Shown here: positions 1 through 10,711 of the stretch, in pieces
Layout: the number at the start of each line of letters is the position of its first letter
How positions within the stretch are numbered: the first letter of the stretch is position 1
From: Cryptomeria japonica
Taxonomy: Eukaryota; Streptophyta; Pinopsida; Cupressales; Cupressaceae
Length of the DNA stretch: 60,000 bases
Direction: 5' to 3'
NCBI RefSeq assembly: GCF_030272615.1
Contig: NC_081406.1
Coordinates: 231,996,396-232,056,395, forward strand
Translations under genes and position numbers: made by a program
The notes under the pieces: model-generated
The model's database searches: none
Told to the model about the DNA's origin: nothing
The model's input: the letters and a program-made list of their open reading frames with translations, nothing else

Positions 1-68
1 TGTAGTCCTTCTAAGTCACTCTCCTTGATACTAGTTTTATTTAATACATCCTCTTTGATTACTTTTGC

Positions 69-1289
69 CTACCTTGTTTCTTTCCTAACTATCTTCTTGG
101 TTTTCTTTATTCTTTTCTGGGATTGAATTTTGCTTTCTATTGTTTCAGCACTACCAAATATTTCTTCAGTTGGTTCTTTAGGTGCTTCTAAGAGGGCTTT
201 TGCATAGGTTTCAATTATATTATCATCTGCCTCATATCCCATTTCAGTAACCCAAATAGTCCTTGGGACCACTGTCTCCATCCAAATCTCATCTTTCTTA
301 ATTACAATGCATATCTCCTTTTGATATTTGTCAACAATAGCTTGAGATAGCCTTATCCTATTTTTCATTCTAGCCTTTAATGCCTGAAAATATTCATTTA
401 TGTTCTTTTCTTTGTTATCTCCCATGTTGTTTAGAATGTCTAGTAGTTGTTTTCCTACTGGGATGTCAAAGCCAAAATCCTTTCTTCCAATACCGGGAAC
501 TTGCTTGGTTATATACAACATCAGACATACAAGTAGGTTGCCAAATCTGAAAGTTCCTTTCTTGTCTCCTTTGATTTTCTTTAGATTATCTATCAATTCA
601 TCCTTCAACCATTCACATATGTCAATCATTGCATTGTTATTAACCAAGTCATAGGCACTTTTGATACATAAGATATAAACAAAATTTAATCTGTTGGCAT
701 GAGTAGCTTTGTATCCAATTATCATGCTAATGAACCTTACATTGATATCCTTCACGTCATTTACTCTCAAGGATCTCTTATCAAAGATTGCATCGGTTAG
801 GGTCATTACAGAGTCATTAGGAACCTTTTTCCCTTTCTCAGGTCTACTACCGGTGGAAGGTAAGTCTGTCACTGCCCTAACTGCTTCTTTGGTTATCTTG
901 TGAATTGAATACAACCAAAAGAACTCTCCATGAACTCTGCTTAATACTATTCTTATAACATCCTTGGGAAAATCAGGGATACTTAGAATTTCCACAAAAC
1001 CTAGGGGTTCAACTATCTTGTGTTCCCGTTTAACATTTCCATTTTCATCACATATAACAGTCTTGTACATGTTCTTAATTTCATAATCTCCTAGTTCTTC
1101 TATATGACAATGTATGTAGGTTGTAGGATCATCAGCATAAGCAACTCCATTGGGTATTTTTGAGAATGCTCCTAGGGTATCATCTTTCTTTGCAATTTCA
1201 GGAATGATTTTAAATACAGGTCTAAGGCACTTAACAAATTCAACTACAGTAGGGTTTGCAATGAGTTTAGGTGCAGAGAAGAAAGCCAT
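69..1289 (-). CDS. Uncharacterised 406-residue retroelement-associated protein
   Basis: The open frame starts MAFFSAPKLIANPTVVEF and has no stop for 406 codons, ending in a basic tail (about residues 392-406, rich in K and R). I do not recognise a catalytic motif. The layout (GEFFWLY..ITKEAV..., a variable linker, then helical stretches around residues 185-265) loosely resembles the putative plant transposon protein family found in plant retroelement ORFs; this is a weak, by-eye resemblance. The terminal TAG may be a nonsense mutation of CAG, because an acidic, Lys-rich frame continues beyond it to the window edge. It shares its reading frame with the gag-like pieces upstream, separated by about 300 bases that hold a TATAAAG stretch near 1436-1442 on the minus strand, a possible separate promoter. 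It may equally be a second gene carried by copia-1. Confidence 0.55.
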   Translation of the reverse strand: MAFFSAPKLIANPTVVEFVKCLRPVFKIIPEIAKKDDTLGAFSKIPNGVAYADDPTTYIHCHIEELGDYEIKNMYKTVICDENGNVKREHKIVEPLGFVEILSIPDFPKDVIRIVLSRVHGEFFWLYSIHKITKEAVRAVTDLPSTGSRPEKGKKVPNDSVMTLTDAIFDKRSLRVNDVKDINVRFISMIIGYKATHANRLNFVYILCIKSAYDLVNNNAMIDICEWLKDELIDNLKKIKGDKKGTFRFGNLLVCLMLYITKQVPGIGRKDFGFDIPVGKQLLDILNNMGDNKEKNINEYFQALKARMKNRIRLSQAIVDKYQKEICIVIKKDEIWMETVVPRTIWVTEMGYEADDNIIETYAKALLEAPKEPTEEIFGSAETIESKIQSQKRIKKTKKIVRKETR

Positions 1290-1592
1290 TGTTATAAATA
1301 CCTTAATCTGCCTTTAGGTAAGAGTGCTTGAATGATTTGCTTCATTTCTTGCTATGGATGCTTTCACTCAAAATTTTCGTGCTCTAAGGAAGTTTGAATG
1401 CTCGGTGAATGAAAAAAGAGCCAAAACACTTGCTTTATAATGTCATTTCCTTCAACTACCACATTTAATGTCTGTCGGTTAAGTGAAAACTTAACTCATC
1501 TACCGGTAAAGAAGTATTTCAACTTCTCACCATCAACCAAGGGTAAATAAGCATGTTTTGCATTAGTTTTCATACCCCCAAAGGATTATTTC

Positions 1593-2744
1593 TTAGTTCG
1601 ATGAAGAATCTCCTTTTGGTGGAGTGATACTTTGTTCTACTGGTGAAGGAATAGCTTCACTAACATTCATATCTGATTTTCTGATCCATTGTTTTGAAAA
1701 TTCTTGCTTTACTTCTTCAACCTTCTCTTTACCTTTCAAACTGGGTCTTTTGTTATTTGTCGGTGATGCCTTACTTCTACAAAATTTTGCAATATGTCCA
1801 AATTTTTTACAAGCATAACAAGTCGCATTGTTTTTTTGAATAGCTTTTCCATATCCTATGTCGGTATGTGTTCTGCATTGATTAGATAAGTGTCTAAATC
1901 TTCCACAAACATAGCATCTTACATTCATTCTACAATTTTTTGAATTGTGTCCCACTTTGTTGCATTTAGAACCTTGACCAGTGGGTGCATTGGTGTTCTG
2001 ATAGTTTCTAGATCTACACCGATTTTCTCTATGACCATACTTGTTACAGTTAAAGCATTTTCCATTAAATTTATAAGCATTAGGTTGTCTTACCGGTTTT
2101 TTGTGATCATGTTTTTTTGCAATGCTGGAGCTTTCACCAACTTCAAAGCCAAGTCCATTAGTATCTCCATTAGGTTTCTGATTTTTCAGCATGTCATCAA
2201 GTTCTTCTGAAGTTTTCTTGAATTTCTCCTTGTGTTGATTTGGAGTAGCCAACTCATTTTCTAAGAAATCCTTCTGTCTCATGAGTTCAATTTTATCATG
2301 CTTCAAGTGAATCATATCTATTTTTAACATATCATTCTCATGACTGAGTCTTATATTTTCATTTACAACATCATTGATTCTTCTAGCAAGATCATCTTCA
2401 TTCTTCTTTTTGTTTTCAGTGTCTTTAAAAAATCTCATGGTCATGTCTTGCATCTCATTTCTCAAAGACATATTCTCTTGTTTTAGTTTGCTTACCAAAT
2501 CATTAAGAGTCTATTTCTCATCATCATCACTCTATATCTTCTCATGAAATTCTCTTCTTTTGTTCCTAGCAATAGTAAGATTCTCCCGAAGTCCTTGAAT
2601 GATTTCTTGTGCAGCCTTCAGATCATCTTCAAGTTTTATATTCTTCAATTTTTCTGCATCATAATCTGCAAGAGATGTTTCCAATTGCTTTCTCAGATTA
2701 TCCATCTCTACCGGTGTTAGAATCTTCCTCAAGCTGTTAGGCAT
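1593..2744 (-). pseudogene. gag-like coiled-coil protein with CCHC zinc knuckles (broken)
   Basis: Two open pieces in the same frame (2744-2532 and 2498-1593) are separated by two in-frame stops near 2499-2531, so this was one frame of about 380 codons. The N-terminal two thirds is a heptad-rich coiled coil full of L, E, K and N. In the second piece three complete C-X2-C-X4-H-X4-C zinc knuckles are visible: CFNCNKYGHRENRC (about residues 148-161), CYVCGRFRHLSNQC and CYACKKFGHIAKFC. A fourth, between the first and second, has lost its first cysteine. The C-terminus is charged (KGKEKVEEVKQE). Such knuckles bind the element RNA in nucleocapsid. The frame begins just downstream of the PBS, as expected for gag. 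It is disabled by nonsense mutations. Confidence 0.8.
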
Positions 2745-2760
2745 TTAAAAATAGAGGACC

Positions 2761-2776
2761 AGGCTCCGATACCAAT
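2761..2776 (-). promoter_or_regulatory. Primer-binding site of copia-1 (initiator tRNA-Met)
   Basis: On the minus strand the sequence TGGTATCGGAGCC follows the LTR end after a 2-base gap. It matches the usual plant Ty1/copia PBS (TGGTATCAGAGCC) with one A-to-G change. It fixes the inner edge of the 5' LTR and the element's orientation. Confidence 0.85.
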
Positions 2777-3550
2777 TGATAGGATTCCCAAAGATACTGA
2801 TAGGGGGGGTGAATCCGTATCTTTCTGGTTAATGGATTTTCTTAACTTATTAAATGAATTGCATCTCAAAATAGTATACTGGTAAACCAGAATTAATGCA
2901 GTAAATAAGAAAAACAACCACAACATAGAAAGCACACCATAACACAATATTTTTAAAGAGGAAAACCGGTGTGGGAAAAACCTTGGTGGGATTTGTGACC
3001 CACAATATTCACTTACTGGCCAATAAGTGAATATTACTATTACAATAGGGGCTACACATGCAGGAAGGCCAACTGCCTAAGGCTCACTGCTTAAATACAA
3101 AAGACAAGTCTCATTGACTTACAAAATTGAATTATATAAATCCAATGTCATGTACTACTTCAGATCAACATCTGCTATGCCAGGTTCACTACCGGTTTAA
3201 GCTCATACAACTTCCAAAACCTTATTCCAAACTCCGCCTTAACATTCGCATCTTAGTTCTGTAATAATCTAACCATATCCGCATATTCCTCTCATTACAA
3301 ATGTTCTCTAAGATCTCATACGTATATATGAGCCTTATTACAAATCGCCTTGTCGGCTTACAAAAAGATTTTACAATTAAATACAAAATACAATAAATAA
3401 AATCTTGTCGGCCAGGATGCCGGTGAATATCTTTGCCGGTGTCTGTGCCTGTGCTAGTGTCTACCGATGCCATAGGATTGTAAGGTTGCCATCAATGACA
3501 ATACCTTCAATCACCTACAATTTCTCATTGGAGTGTACATTTTCCAACAC
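2777..3550 (-). repeat. 5' LTR of copia-1 (774 bp)
   Basis: Bounded internally by the PBS and externally by the point where similarity between the two gypsy-1 LTRs resumes (3551). On the minus strand it begins TGTTGGAAAATG and ends CCTATCA, the canonical TG...CA form. The motif ACCGG recurs through it. A second copy was not found in the window, so the element is cut by the window edge or this is a remnant. Confidence 0.75.
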
Positions 3551-5235
3551 CTCCAACAACTGTAGTATAGGTCCCAGTTACCAATGCCCCTATACCACCA
3601 TCAATTGATACAACCATAGGGTAGCTTGGGATATAGGGATTTAGGTCTACTACTGAAAATGTAATTATTAGGAATGTTGAATCAAACTCTGACCTGGAAG
3701 AGGAACAACCCAAGAAACAACGGTCACTTGGAGGGGAGAAAGAATGAAGTGAGGCGAAACATTTTTTGAATGAAAGATTACTCTTAAGCCCTTAGGATTA
3801 AGAAGACCTCCTTAAGGATATAGTTGTTGGGCAAGGTGGGACAGAATCAGATGAGGAAGAGAGGATATTTGGAGAAGAGGTCAGTGGTAAGTTGGAAGAG
3901 TTGCACAAGCAATGACAAATGAATGTTAATATTTCTCTCCAAACTAATCTGTCACGCCAAGTTGCTTCACCTCAAGATCCTAAACAAACATAGGCAGAAG
4001 AGAGGGACGAAGTAGAGGAATAGGCAAATATTCATATTGTAACTACCAACATAATGTCACATCAAGGTGACAAAGATAAAGATATACCACAGTGGCTTGA
4101 ATTTACTTTTGAGAAGAAAAAGAGAAAGGTATAATTACCTAAAGCTACTCTACAACAAGCAATCGTGGAGGAACCAAGAAAGGTCATGAAACCTAAGGTT
4201 GTACATCATTTGTCGAGAATAGGTTCCAGTGAAGTGGTTGTGGATGTGGTAGTTCCTTTTCACACAAAGGGTCAAACATCCCTAAAATACCAAGTATCTC
4301 AAGTAAAATTGGGCAAGCAAACAAAGTGGGGAGAGTTGGATACTTTGGAACTTGACACCAATGTTGTCAGGGGACGAATAGAGAAAGAACATACCTCCCA
4401 CATAGAGCTTAAAACACAGCTAGAGCAATACAAACAGATGTTGATAGAGATGGAAAAGCCATTAGATAGTCGTAGGAATGAAAATCTACCATCAACCTCA
4501 TCACTCCCAGAGGGAGAGGTAAAAGTATTAATGGACGTAAGACAGGTAGCCGCCACAACAAAGTCATGGGCCCAAATAAATGCCTCGAAAATTAGATTGT
4601 TTTTGCATAATATTATAAAGAAATACAAGGGGGTAGTATAGGTGGGAGGAGCATTAGCTTCTGCTTCTCGGCAATGGGAGCAAAAGCTCAAAATGTTTAG
4701 TAAGAAATTTCAGATTTTGAATAAATTTTTGTATTTAGGAGAAGAGGTAATAATGGAGGAGGACCTGTTGTGTGTTGATAGTTGTAAAAACTTGTAGTCT
4801 TACACATACATGTCAGAACTAAAGATCGAGATGCTTCAGTAGTATGTGAAGGATGTGGTAGACATCCAAGTTCCTCTCCTTAAGGTAATTTTGAAATATG
4901 AGGATTTTGTGAAGCACCTACTCAAAATTTTTGGATTAGGGATAACTGATACGGGGGTCATGGAGGAAGAGAAAGTATTAAATCAATGGGATGCATATGA
5001 GGCCCAATATTTGGGACCTCCAGCTCAGTTCGATGTCGCACTGATGGACATATACACATACCTGATCACCTAATGTGAAGAGGCAACAAAAACAATAGGG
5101 GAATTAGAAAATAAAAGAGAGAAGGCAGAGGAAATCTTGAAAAAGTATAAACTTAGAATCAAGCATGTTGTTGATCCTCCTGCTGAAGAAGTTGCATGTA
5201 TTATTAATAATTATAAATCTTATAAAAAGAAGTAG
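3551..5235 (+). pseudogene. 3' half of gypsy-1 ORF3, carried in the 5' LTR
   Basis: Corresponds to the last ~550 codons of the ORF3 described at 19986-23580. The longest open parts are 4165-4641 and 4846-5073. The conserved block runs from IPQWLEFTFEKKKRKV through TKWGELDTLELD to a Lys/Glu-rich coiled coil (MEEPRKVMKPKVV, HIELKTQLEQYKQMLIEM). It lies upstream of the LTR's TATA box, so in the 5' LTR it would not be transcribed from that promoter. Stops at 4021-4023 and 4639-4641 are TAG where the other LTR has CAG. Confidence 0.75.
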
Positions 5236-5528
5236 AAGATGAACCTACAGTTGCTAAAGATAGAAGGATTCATGAGAAGAGATTTTGCATGACTTCTCCA
5301 CTGGCACTTCGATGGTGGTTCCAACTCATGTTCCAGTTTTTAACAAAATTTTGCATGACTACGAAAGCTTGACTCATACAACATTCTCTTCGTAGTGCTC
5401 ACTGAACCTCTATTTCTTAGTAGTTAACTGGATTCTAGAGGTAAAAACTTGCAAGTTAACTGTGACTCCTAGTGTTGAGTTCTTAATTTAGATTAGATTT
5501 ATTTCCTAGAAAGTAGGGTAGAAAACTC

Positions 5529-5534
5529 TATAAA
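5529..5534 (+). promoter_or_regulatory. TATA box of gypsy-1 5' LTR
   Basis: CTATAAATTG lies in the LTR about 770 LTR bases before its 3' end (discounting the insert), and the same hexamer is kept at 23872-23877 in the other LTR. If this is the promoter, U3 is longer than 1.9 kb and contains coding sequence. Confidence 0.6.
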
Positions 5535-7529
5535 TTGAGAAGTTTGATTCATTTGTAAGGGTCCCATAAATTGATGATTTGAGGCCCACTTAGAAATTTT
5601 AGATTATTTTGCAGATTGTTATGAACTTGAGTTATTATTGTTACACATTCTTTGAAATTAATACAAGAAGCGGCTTCTAGATTGCCTGATCTACACATAT
5701 ATACTACGAAGTTATTCTTTGTGATCCAGTAACATCTATTATTTGGAATTAGCAACGTGGTTTGATCTTATGTTTATTCCTTTATGAATCATATTGCGCA
5801 TGTAAGTGGTGTATGAGAATTATTGTGGTATATGATATTATTAGTGATTTTATTTCCATAAGTATGTGAAGTTGACAATTTTGCAGGTTTACTGGAGGTC
5901 CATTGTGTTGTTCTAAAAAATGAGTAACCCAAGTACACTTGAAATTTATCCATGAAATAACTAATTTCAATCAATGAAATACTTCAAGACTTGGACAAAA
6001 TGACAATGATCTAAATCCTTCTACTCTTCAGGTTCTGCAAAACATAGGTGAGTGTACCTTTGATGCATAGAACTAGACCCATTACACACATATGACAACA
6101 TCAACAAAAAGAAAATAGATCTCATTAAGGGCTCAAAAACAAGGAGGGCATTGTAGATGGGCTAGATTTACACATACAACTCAGCTATTTTTGAGCATGA
6201 GATAGGTCGAACATTACCACATAACAGAAAAAGAAAATTATTCTGATTTGATTTTAAAATGTTGCAAGTAACTTCTAGTTGTAATAGATCAGTGTCTCAA
6301 TCCAGGCATAGAGAATACAAGTAGCCAAAAATGGAATCCAAGTTGCACATCAGATTTACTAAAAGATATCCCTATATTAATGCCTGACATTAATACATTC
6401 TAAACTTCAAATCAAAAGATCATACAAATCCAAACATTAATTCAGTTTCAAAATTTCTTCTCATAGAATTTAAATCCCTTTTGTAAAAGATGCCTAAGAA
6501 CAAGAATTACACTCTCCCTTGGAGAGGATAAATTCAAACTCCCTTGAAGACTGGATTTATTGAAATTGAAAAATGCCTGAAGACAATCCAATGGAACTGT
6601 ATATATTCCTTACGTATATGTGACCTGCAACTAAGAATTTACAGCTAAATGCATCCATTCAATGAAAGAAGAATGAGAACATCAACAATTACAACCAAGA
6701 AAATTAAATGCATAAGACTGGAACCCCTCTTGGAAATCTGCCTTGGAGAAATTCTCCAAAAATTGGAACCCTTACAAATGAGAAGAACTGAGAATATGAA
6801 GAAGAGGGAAAAAACCAGATTTGCATCACAAATTGCCAAGTGTCCTCTTTCCCCAATTGAAAACATTCTTTGCATCATTCTTGTGGAAACTGCTCTCAAA
6901 CTATTTGACAAGTGTTGAAACTGGTGGTAGAAATGAACTCCTTGTTTCAAGAGCTTTCCAACGACATATAATATGCATATATTTGGGTAAAAAAAATAAC
7001 CCCTCAACCATTAATCTCTTGGATGTAACCAAGCATTTAAATTTTTGCATTTTTAACACTATAGTCAGAACTATATATTTAATTTTTATTTTTCCCTTTC
7101 TACTGTGCATTCATCCATGCCACATGTCAGCTCCTGGTTCGCTCATGGGTCCACCTCTTTGCCACCTCTTTGCCACCTGACCGCCACTTCAGCACCTTAG
7201 GCCGGACCCATCACTGGGCTTTGTTCGCCTTGTCGCCAAGTCGTGATGGGTAATTGGTGAGCAGTTTCCCATCACGGATCAACGACCACCGTTGGATCCT
7301 TAGTAACTTTTTTGCACTTTAATCTATCTCTTTGTCGCAAAATATAGGCACCTTGATATGCATGCGCGTGTGGGGCCGACTAGGCACTAAACTTCCACTT
7401 GCCAAAAGCCCACAAGCTCTTGACACTGTAGATACATGTGGGTTTATATTTAAATATTGAGGAAAGCCCTTTCACTGTCAATGTGGGATAAATGTCCCCC
7501 TCTTTATTCTGGCGCAACACTTGGCCTTA

Positions 7530-8260
7530 CACCTGCCAACAACGTTGCTTGAAAGCTTCAAATAACTGCTCAAACACCTTCTCTCCTTGCATGTTGGGCA
7601 GGGAGAACACTAGTTAGAATTTTGGCATTTCACATGCCAATTGCATTTGTTGAAAGTATTTAGAGCATTTTCAACAAGGCCATTGTGTGCATATCCTGCA
7701 AGAATCGTATTCCAAGACACCATATTTTTTGAGGCATTTTGTTAAACAGTTCTCGTGCTTTTGCTATACTTCCACATTTTGTATACAAATCCATCAGAGC
7801 ATTTGCAACAACAACATCTGACAAAAACCCACCTTCGATTATGCTTTGATGAATATTCATGCCCTCTTTTACAGCCCCCATTTTGGTGTAGGAAGATGTT
7901 GACAGAGGTTGCGATGGGGAGGAGACTAGCTTTACCTGCCAATTGAATTTGCTTGATAGTTTCTATGGCCTTTTCGACTTGCTCCACTTCTAATTCCATG
8001 CAACTGGGGAATGCTGGGCTTCATGCCTAGCAATTGCATTTGCTGCAAGTTTCTAAAGCCTTTTAACTGCCATGCAGGGAGGATGCTGGCTAGAATTTTG
8101 GCATTTCACCTGCCAATTGCATTTGCATGAAAGTTTCTAATGCCCATCAACATACTCCATCTCATGTGCAGGTAGAGAAGAATGCTGCCAAGGGTTGTGG
8201 GATTTGGTTTTACGCCTGCTAGCTACTACTTGAAAGTTTCTAATTCTATCACTTGCTTTC
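7530..8260 (-). pseudogene. PPR protein fragments (rearranged, frameshifted)
   Basis: On the minus strand one frame (7999-7742) gives VEKAIETIKQIQLAGK, and an overlapping frame (7881-7660) gives GMNIHQSIIEGGFLSDVVVA followed by NALMDLYTKCGSIAKARELF. These are the standard gymnosperm P-L-S PPR repeat consensus. The frame changes inside one repeat, so it is a pseudogene. Flanking it, the short piece encoding a version of KALETFKQMQLAG recurs about six times (near 7540, 7630, 7935, 8027, 8107 and 8212) without most of the rest of the repeat. PPR proteins bind organellar RNA; these remnants cannot be functional. Confidence 0.75.
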
Positions 8261-8879
8261 ACCACTTACCCCAATCCATTTTGCGACCTACACTAGCTAA
8301 CTATATCATTTCTGCCCTCAACAAGCATCTCATTCATGGGGATTATAGAATATATTTGTTTTAATGCAATCAATTTGCTTGGGGCATAAAATAGAATGGA
8401 AATATGGGAATGGTATCAAGATTGAGACTAATGAAAACTCTCAATTGTCTTGCGTCCTCTTTGCATTGAAAGAATTCCCCATTGTATAAGCATTGAAAGT
8501 TGCTTTAGTTCATCTTCTAATGCATGCATTACATTATTTTACCCATATCCTTTTCTAGGAATCTTGATGCCATGTACCAAGAAATTCAAATCTTCAACTA
8601 ATAATGGCTTACACATTAGTACCTCATGTATATGTCCATCAATCCATATACGACAAGTAAAATGAAGTTGCCTTTCACTGTCCCACTGGCGAAGAAATCT
8701 TCCTCTATTCTTTATCTAGTCACAAGAATGAAATGAAATCATCTCTCAATAAACCAAGTTGCCAATGTGGGTTGAGCTGGTATTTATATGCATTACTATG
8801 AATTAAGAACATTTTTCCAAAAAATCAACACTGCAAGGGCATGAGCCAAATTGGGCCCCAAAATGGGCCCGACTAATTT

Positions 8880-10190
8880 TTTTTTCACTTGAATCTAATC
8901 GACCTTTGAAATGCCTCAGGACACCCTTCATATACCTCTAGAATTGATCGGCACATTTTTCTGATCATTAAAACTCAACTTGCAACTTTTAGGCACATGT
9001 GTCACATTTTCACATTTAAACCCAAAGAGGCATTTCAAAAACTGGTTAGAACACCTTTATGGACTTCACAAACTGATAGGCGTGTACTCTGATATGTTAA
9101 ATTTTATCCTGCAAAATCATTCCTCGTGAAGAATCCCAGGTTATGAGATATTAATTGTTGAAGTTGATTAAATGGCTTTGTCAGCAAATGAAGTTGATAA
9201 AATCAATGTGCAGGGACCACAAAATGCCTTTACTAAAAATATCAAATGATCTCCATGGATCCCCAAATTTGGGGCATAGATACCTTGAAGTACAAAGAAG
9301 AACATGGAATGTTTAGTTTGATGGGGAATCTGATAGGGTGAAAATGGTGAGCTCGTGAAAATAGCCACTTAACAGATATAACATCGAAAGTGCAGAAAAC
9401 TGAACAAAATGGCTCAAGAAATCATCTTGGAAAACTGATCAAACGGATTGGCTAGGACTTGAAACTGCATACAAGGGTTGTCATATATGCATACAATATA
9501 ATGCAACTTGAATTTTACCATGAAACTCAATTGGGCAAAAGTTACAGGCTCTTAAAGTTGACCACTTAGTGTTTCGAAGAAAACACTACTTGCAAATTTC
9601 TAAAAATTGCAAATTAAATGACCTTTGAAAATTGGTCAAATGAATTGGTAGGAGCTTCAAACTGGAAACACAGCTTGTCCTTCATATTAACAATAACCTA
9701 GAATAAAAATTCTGACATGATATTCATCTGGGTATCTTTTACACATATGCAAAGTGGTGCTCTGACTAGTTGTTAAAACAGGGACTTATACAAACAACAC
9801 AAATTGCAAATGAAATGGCCTTACCAAACTGAGAAAATGGATTCATAGGGACTTGAAAATTGACATATGGACACACCTATATGTCTACAATTCAAGGGTA
9901 CACTTTAATTGATATGACAATCCATTGGTTATGAAATGCAAAGCCTCAAAGTAGGCCACTTGGTAAAATCTAAATTTGTGCATAGAACAACTTTTAGCTC
10001 ACCCCTTGAAATGGGTACTTGACAAACTGATCTAAATTGAAATTTGAAAGTTGTAGAACATTGAATAGGCCAAATGAAAGGTGTACAACAAGTTTCCAAA
10101 GCTTTACCTCTTGATAATCAACTGGCTCCATTTTACATGCTCTCAAAGTAGGCCTATCAGGTTGATTCATTAGGTGGTCATTTGAAAGTG
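8880..10190. repeat. Degenerate ~200-bp tandem repeat
   Basis: A block reading roughly 'AACTGATCAAACGGATTGG..GACTTGAAACTG' recurs near 9430, 9627, 9826 and 10020, with weaker forms near 9040 and 8900. The spacing is about 195-200 bases. Units differ by many substitutions and small indels. No reading frame crosses them. The period is near that of one nucleosome plus linker. Confidence 0.55.
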
Positions 10191-10248
10191 CAGATGCAAA
10201 ATTTTGAATGGGCCTCTCAAAATACTCAAATTTTATGAGTCCCAACAC

Positions 10249-10636
10249 GTTGTTGAATGCTAATTTGGATAATATCTGATAATTTTTGGATTGTAGGGAA
10301 TTAATTGAGTATCTTGTTAAGTTGTTATTGAATTGGTTTCATTGTTGTTTTCTTGTTTCCTTTACTCTTCGTAGTTTATTTTCCAGAGAATCTTAAATCA
10401 TAAAGATACAAAAAAAAAGGAAGTTAAGCCATTAATGATCAACAGGATTTAGTTTCAACCAGCAGGCCCCTTAACAGGTACAACCACATCAACCATTGGG
10501 TTGCCCATCACCATCGTGACTCGATTATAGAGACCTTAGAGTAGCGAGTTTTCTTAAACTTATTGCTTTTCAGGAGAGGTGGTGAGTGTTCACATTGGCT
10601 ACTTGATTGTTGGTGAGTGTGTCAAAATAGTCGTCA
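10249..10636 (+). repeat. gypsy-1 5' LTR, second part
   Basis: Continues the LTR interrupted at 5907 and matches 24246-24633, including the A-rich run near 10408. It ends CGTCA at 10636, as the 3' LTR does at 24633. The next bases (GAAACTAGTGCTAGAAGG) should contain the primer-binding site, but I cannot match them to a tRNA by eye. Confidence 0.8.
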
Positions 10637-10711
10637 ATAGAAACTAGTGCTAGAAGGAGGGCCTTATACTAGTCCCCTCGTTGGTTAACCACATATGGTA
10701 CTTCCAGGAGA

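Larger units (their letters stand above)
1..3550 (-). mobile_element. copia-1: Ty1/copia-type LTR element, 5' portion, no pol visible
   Basis: Read on the minus strand, the order is a 5' LTR (3550 to 2777), a primer-binding site complementary to initiator tRNA-Met, a coiled-coil and zinc-knuckle gag-like frame (2744-1593), then a separate 406-residue frame (1289-69) running towards the window edge. The LTR starts TGTTGGAAAA and ends TATCA, typical of Ty1/copia. The right edge falls exactly where the 5' LTR of gypsy-1 loses similarity to its partner LTR, so this element inserted into gypsy-1; the target duplication should be CCTCC (3551-3555). No protease, integrase or RT is seen, so it may be a non-autonomous gag-only element, or pol may lie outside the window. 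The other LTR is not in the window. Confidence 0.75.
3551..5907 (+). repeat. gypsy-1 5' LTR, first part
   Basis: Aligns base for base with 21918 onwards, through the end of ORF3, the TATA box and the start of the R/U5-like tail. It ends at CCATTG (about 5907), where the 4.3 kb insert begins; the uninterrupted partner reads TCCATTGTTGAATGC at 24241. The part of the LTR to the left of 3551 should lie beyond copia-1, outside the window. Confidence 0.85.
5908..10248. mobile_element. 4.3 kb insert in the gypsy-1 5' LTR, class unclear
   Basis: The partner LTR reads straight through this point (24241-24255), so the segment is an insertion. It begins TGTTGTTC and ends CCCAACA (TG...CA), and is flanked by CATTG on the left and CGTTG on the right, an imperfect 5-bp target duplication. 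Those ends suit an LTR retrotransposon, but I could not find the right-end sequence repeated near the left end, nor any gag or pol. From 5908 to about 7530 I see no gene. The rest holds PPR debris (7530-8260) and a ~200-bp degenerate tandem array (8880-10190). It may be a heavily rearranged LTR element or a gene-capturing non-autonomous element. Confidence 0.6.

Noticed and set aside
8880-10190. CRISPR-like array
   Set aside because: Repeats are long, degenerate and unevenly spaced, in a plant nuclear context without cas genes.
9994-10248. 84-codon minus-strand frame
   Set aside because: Falls in the ~200-bp tandem array; no conservation between units in that frame.
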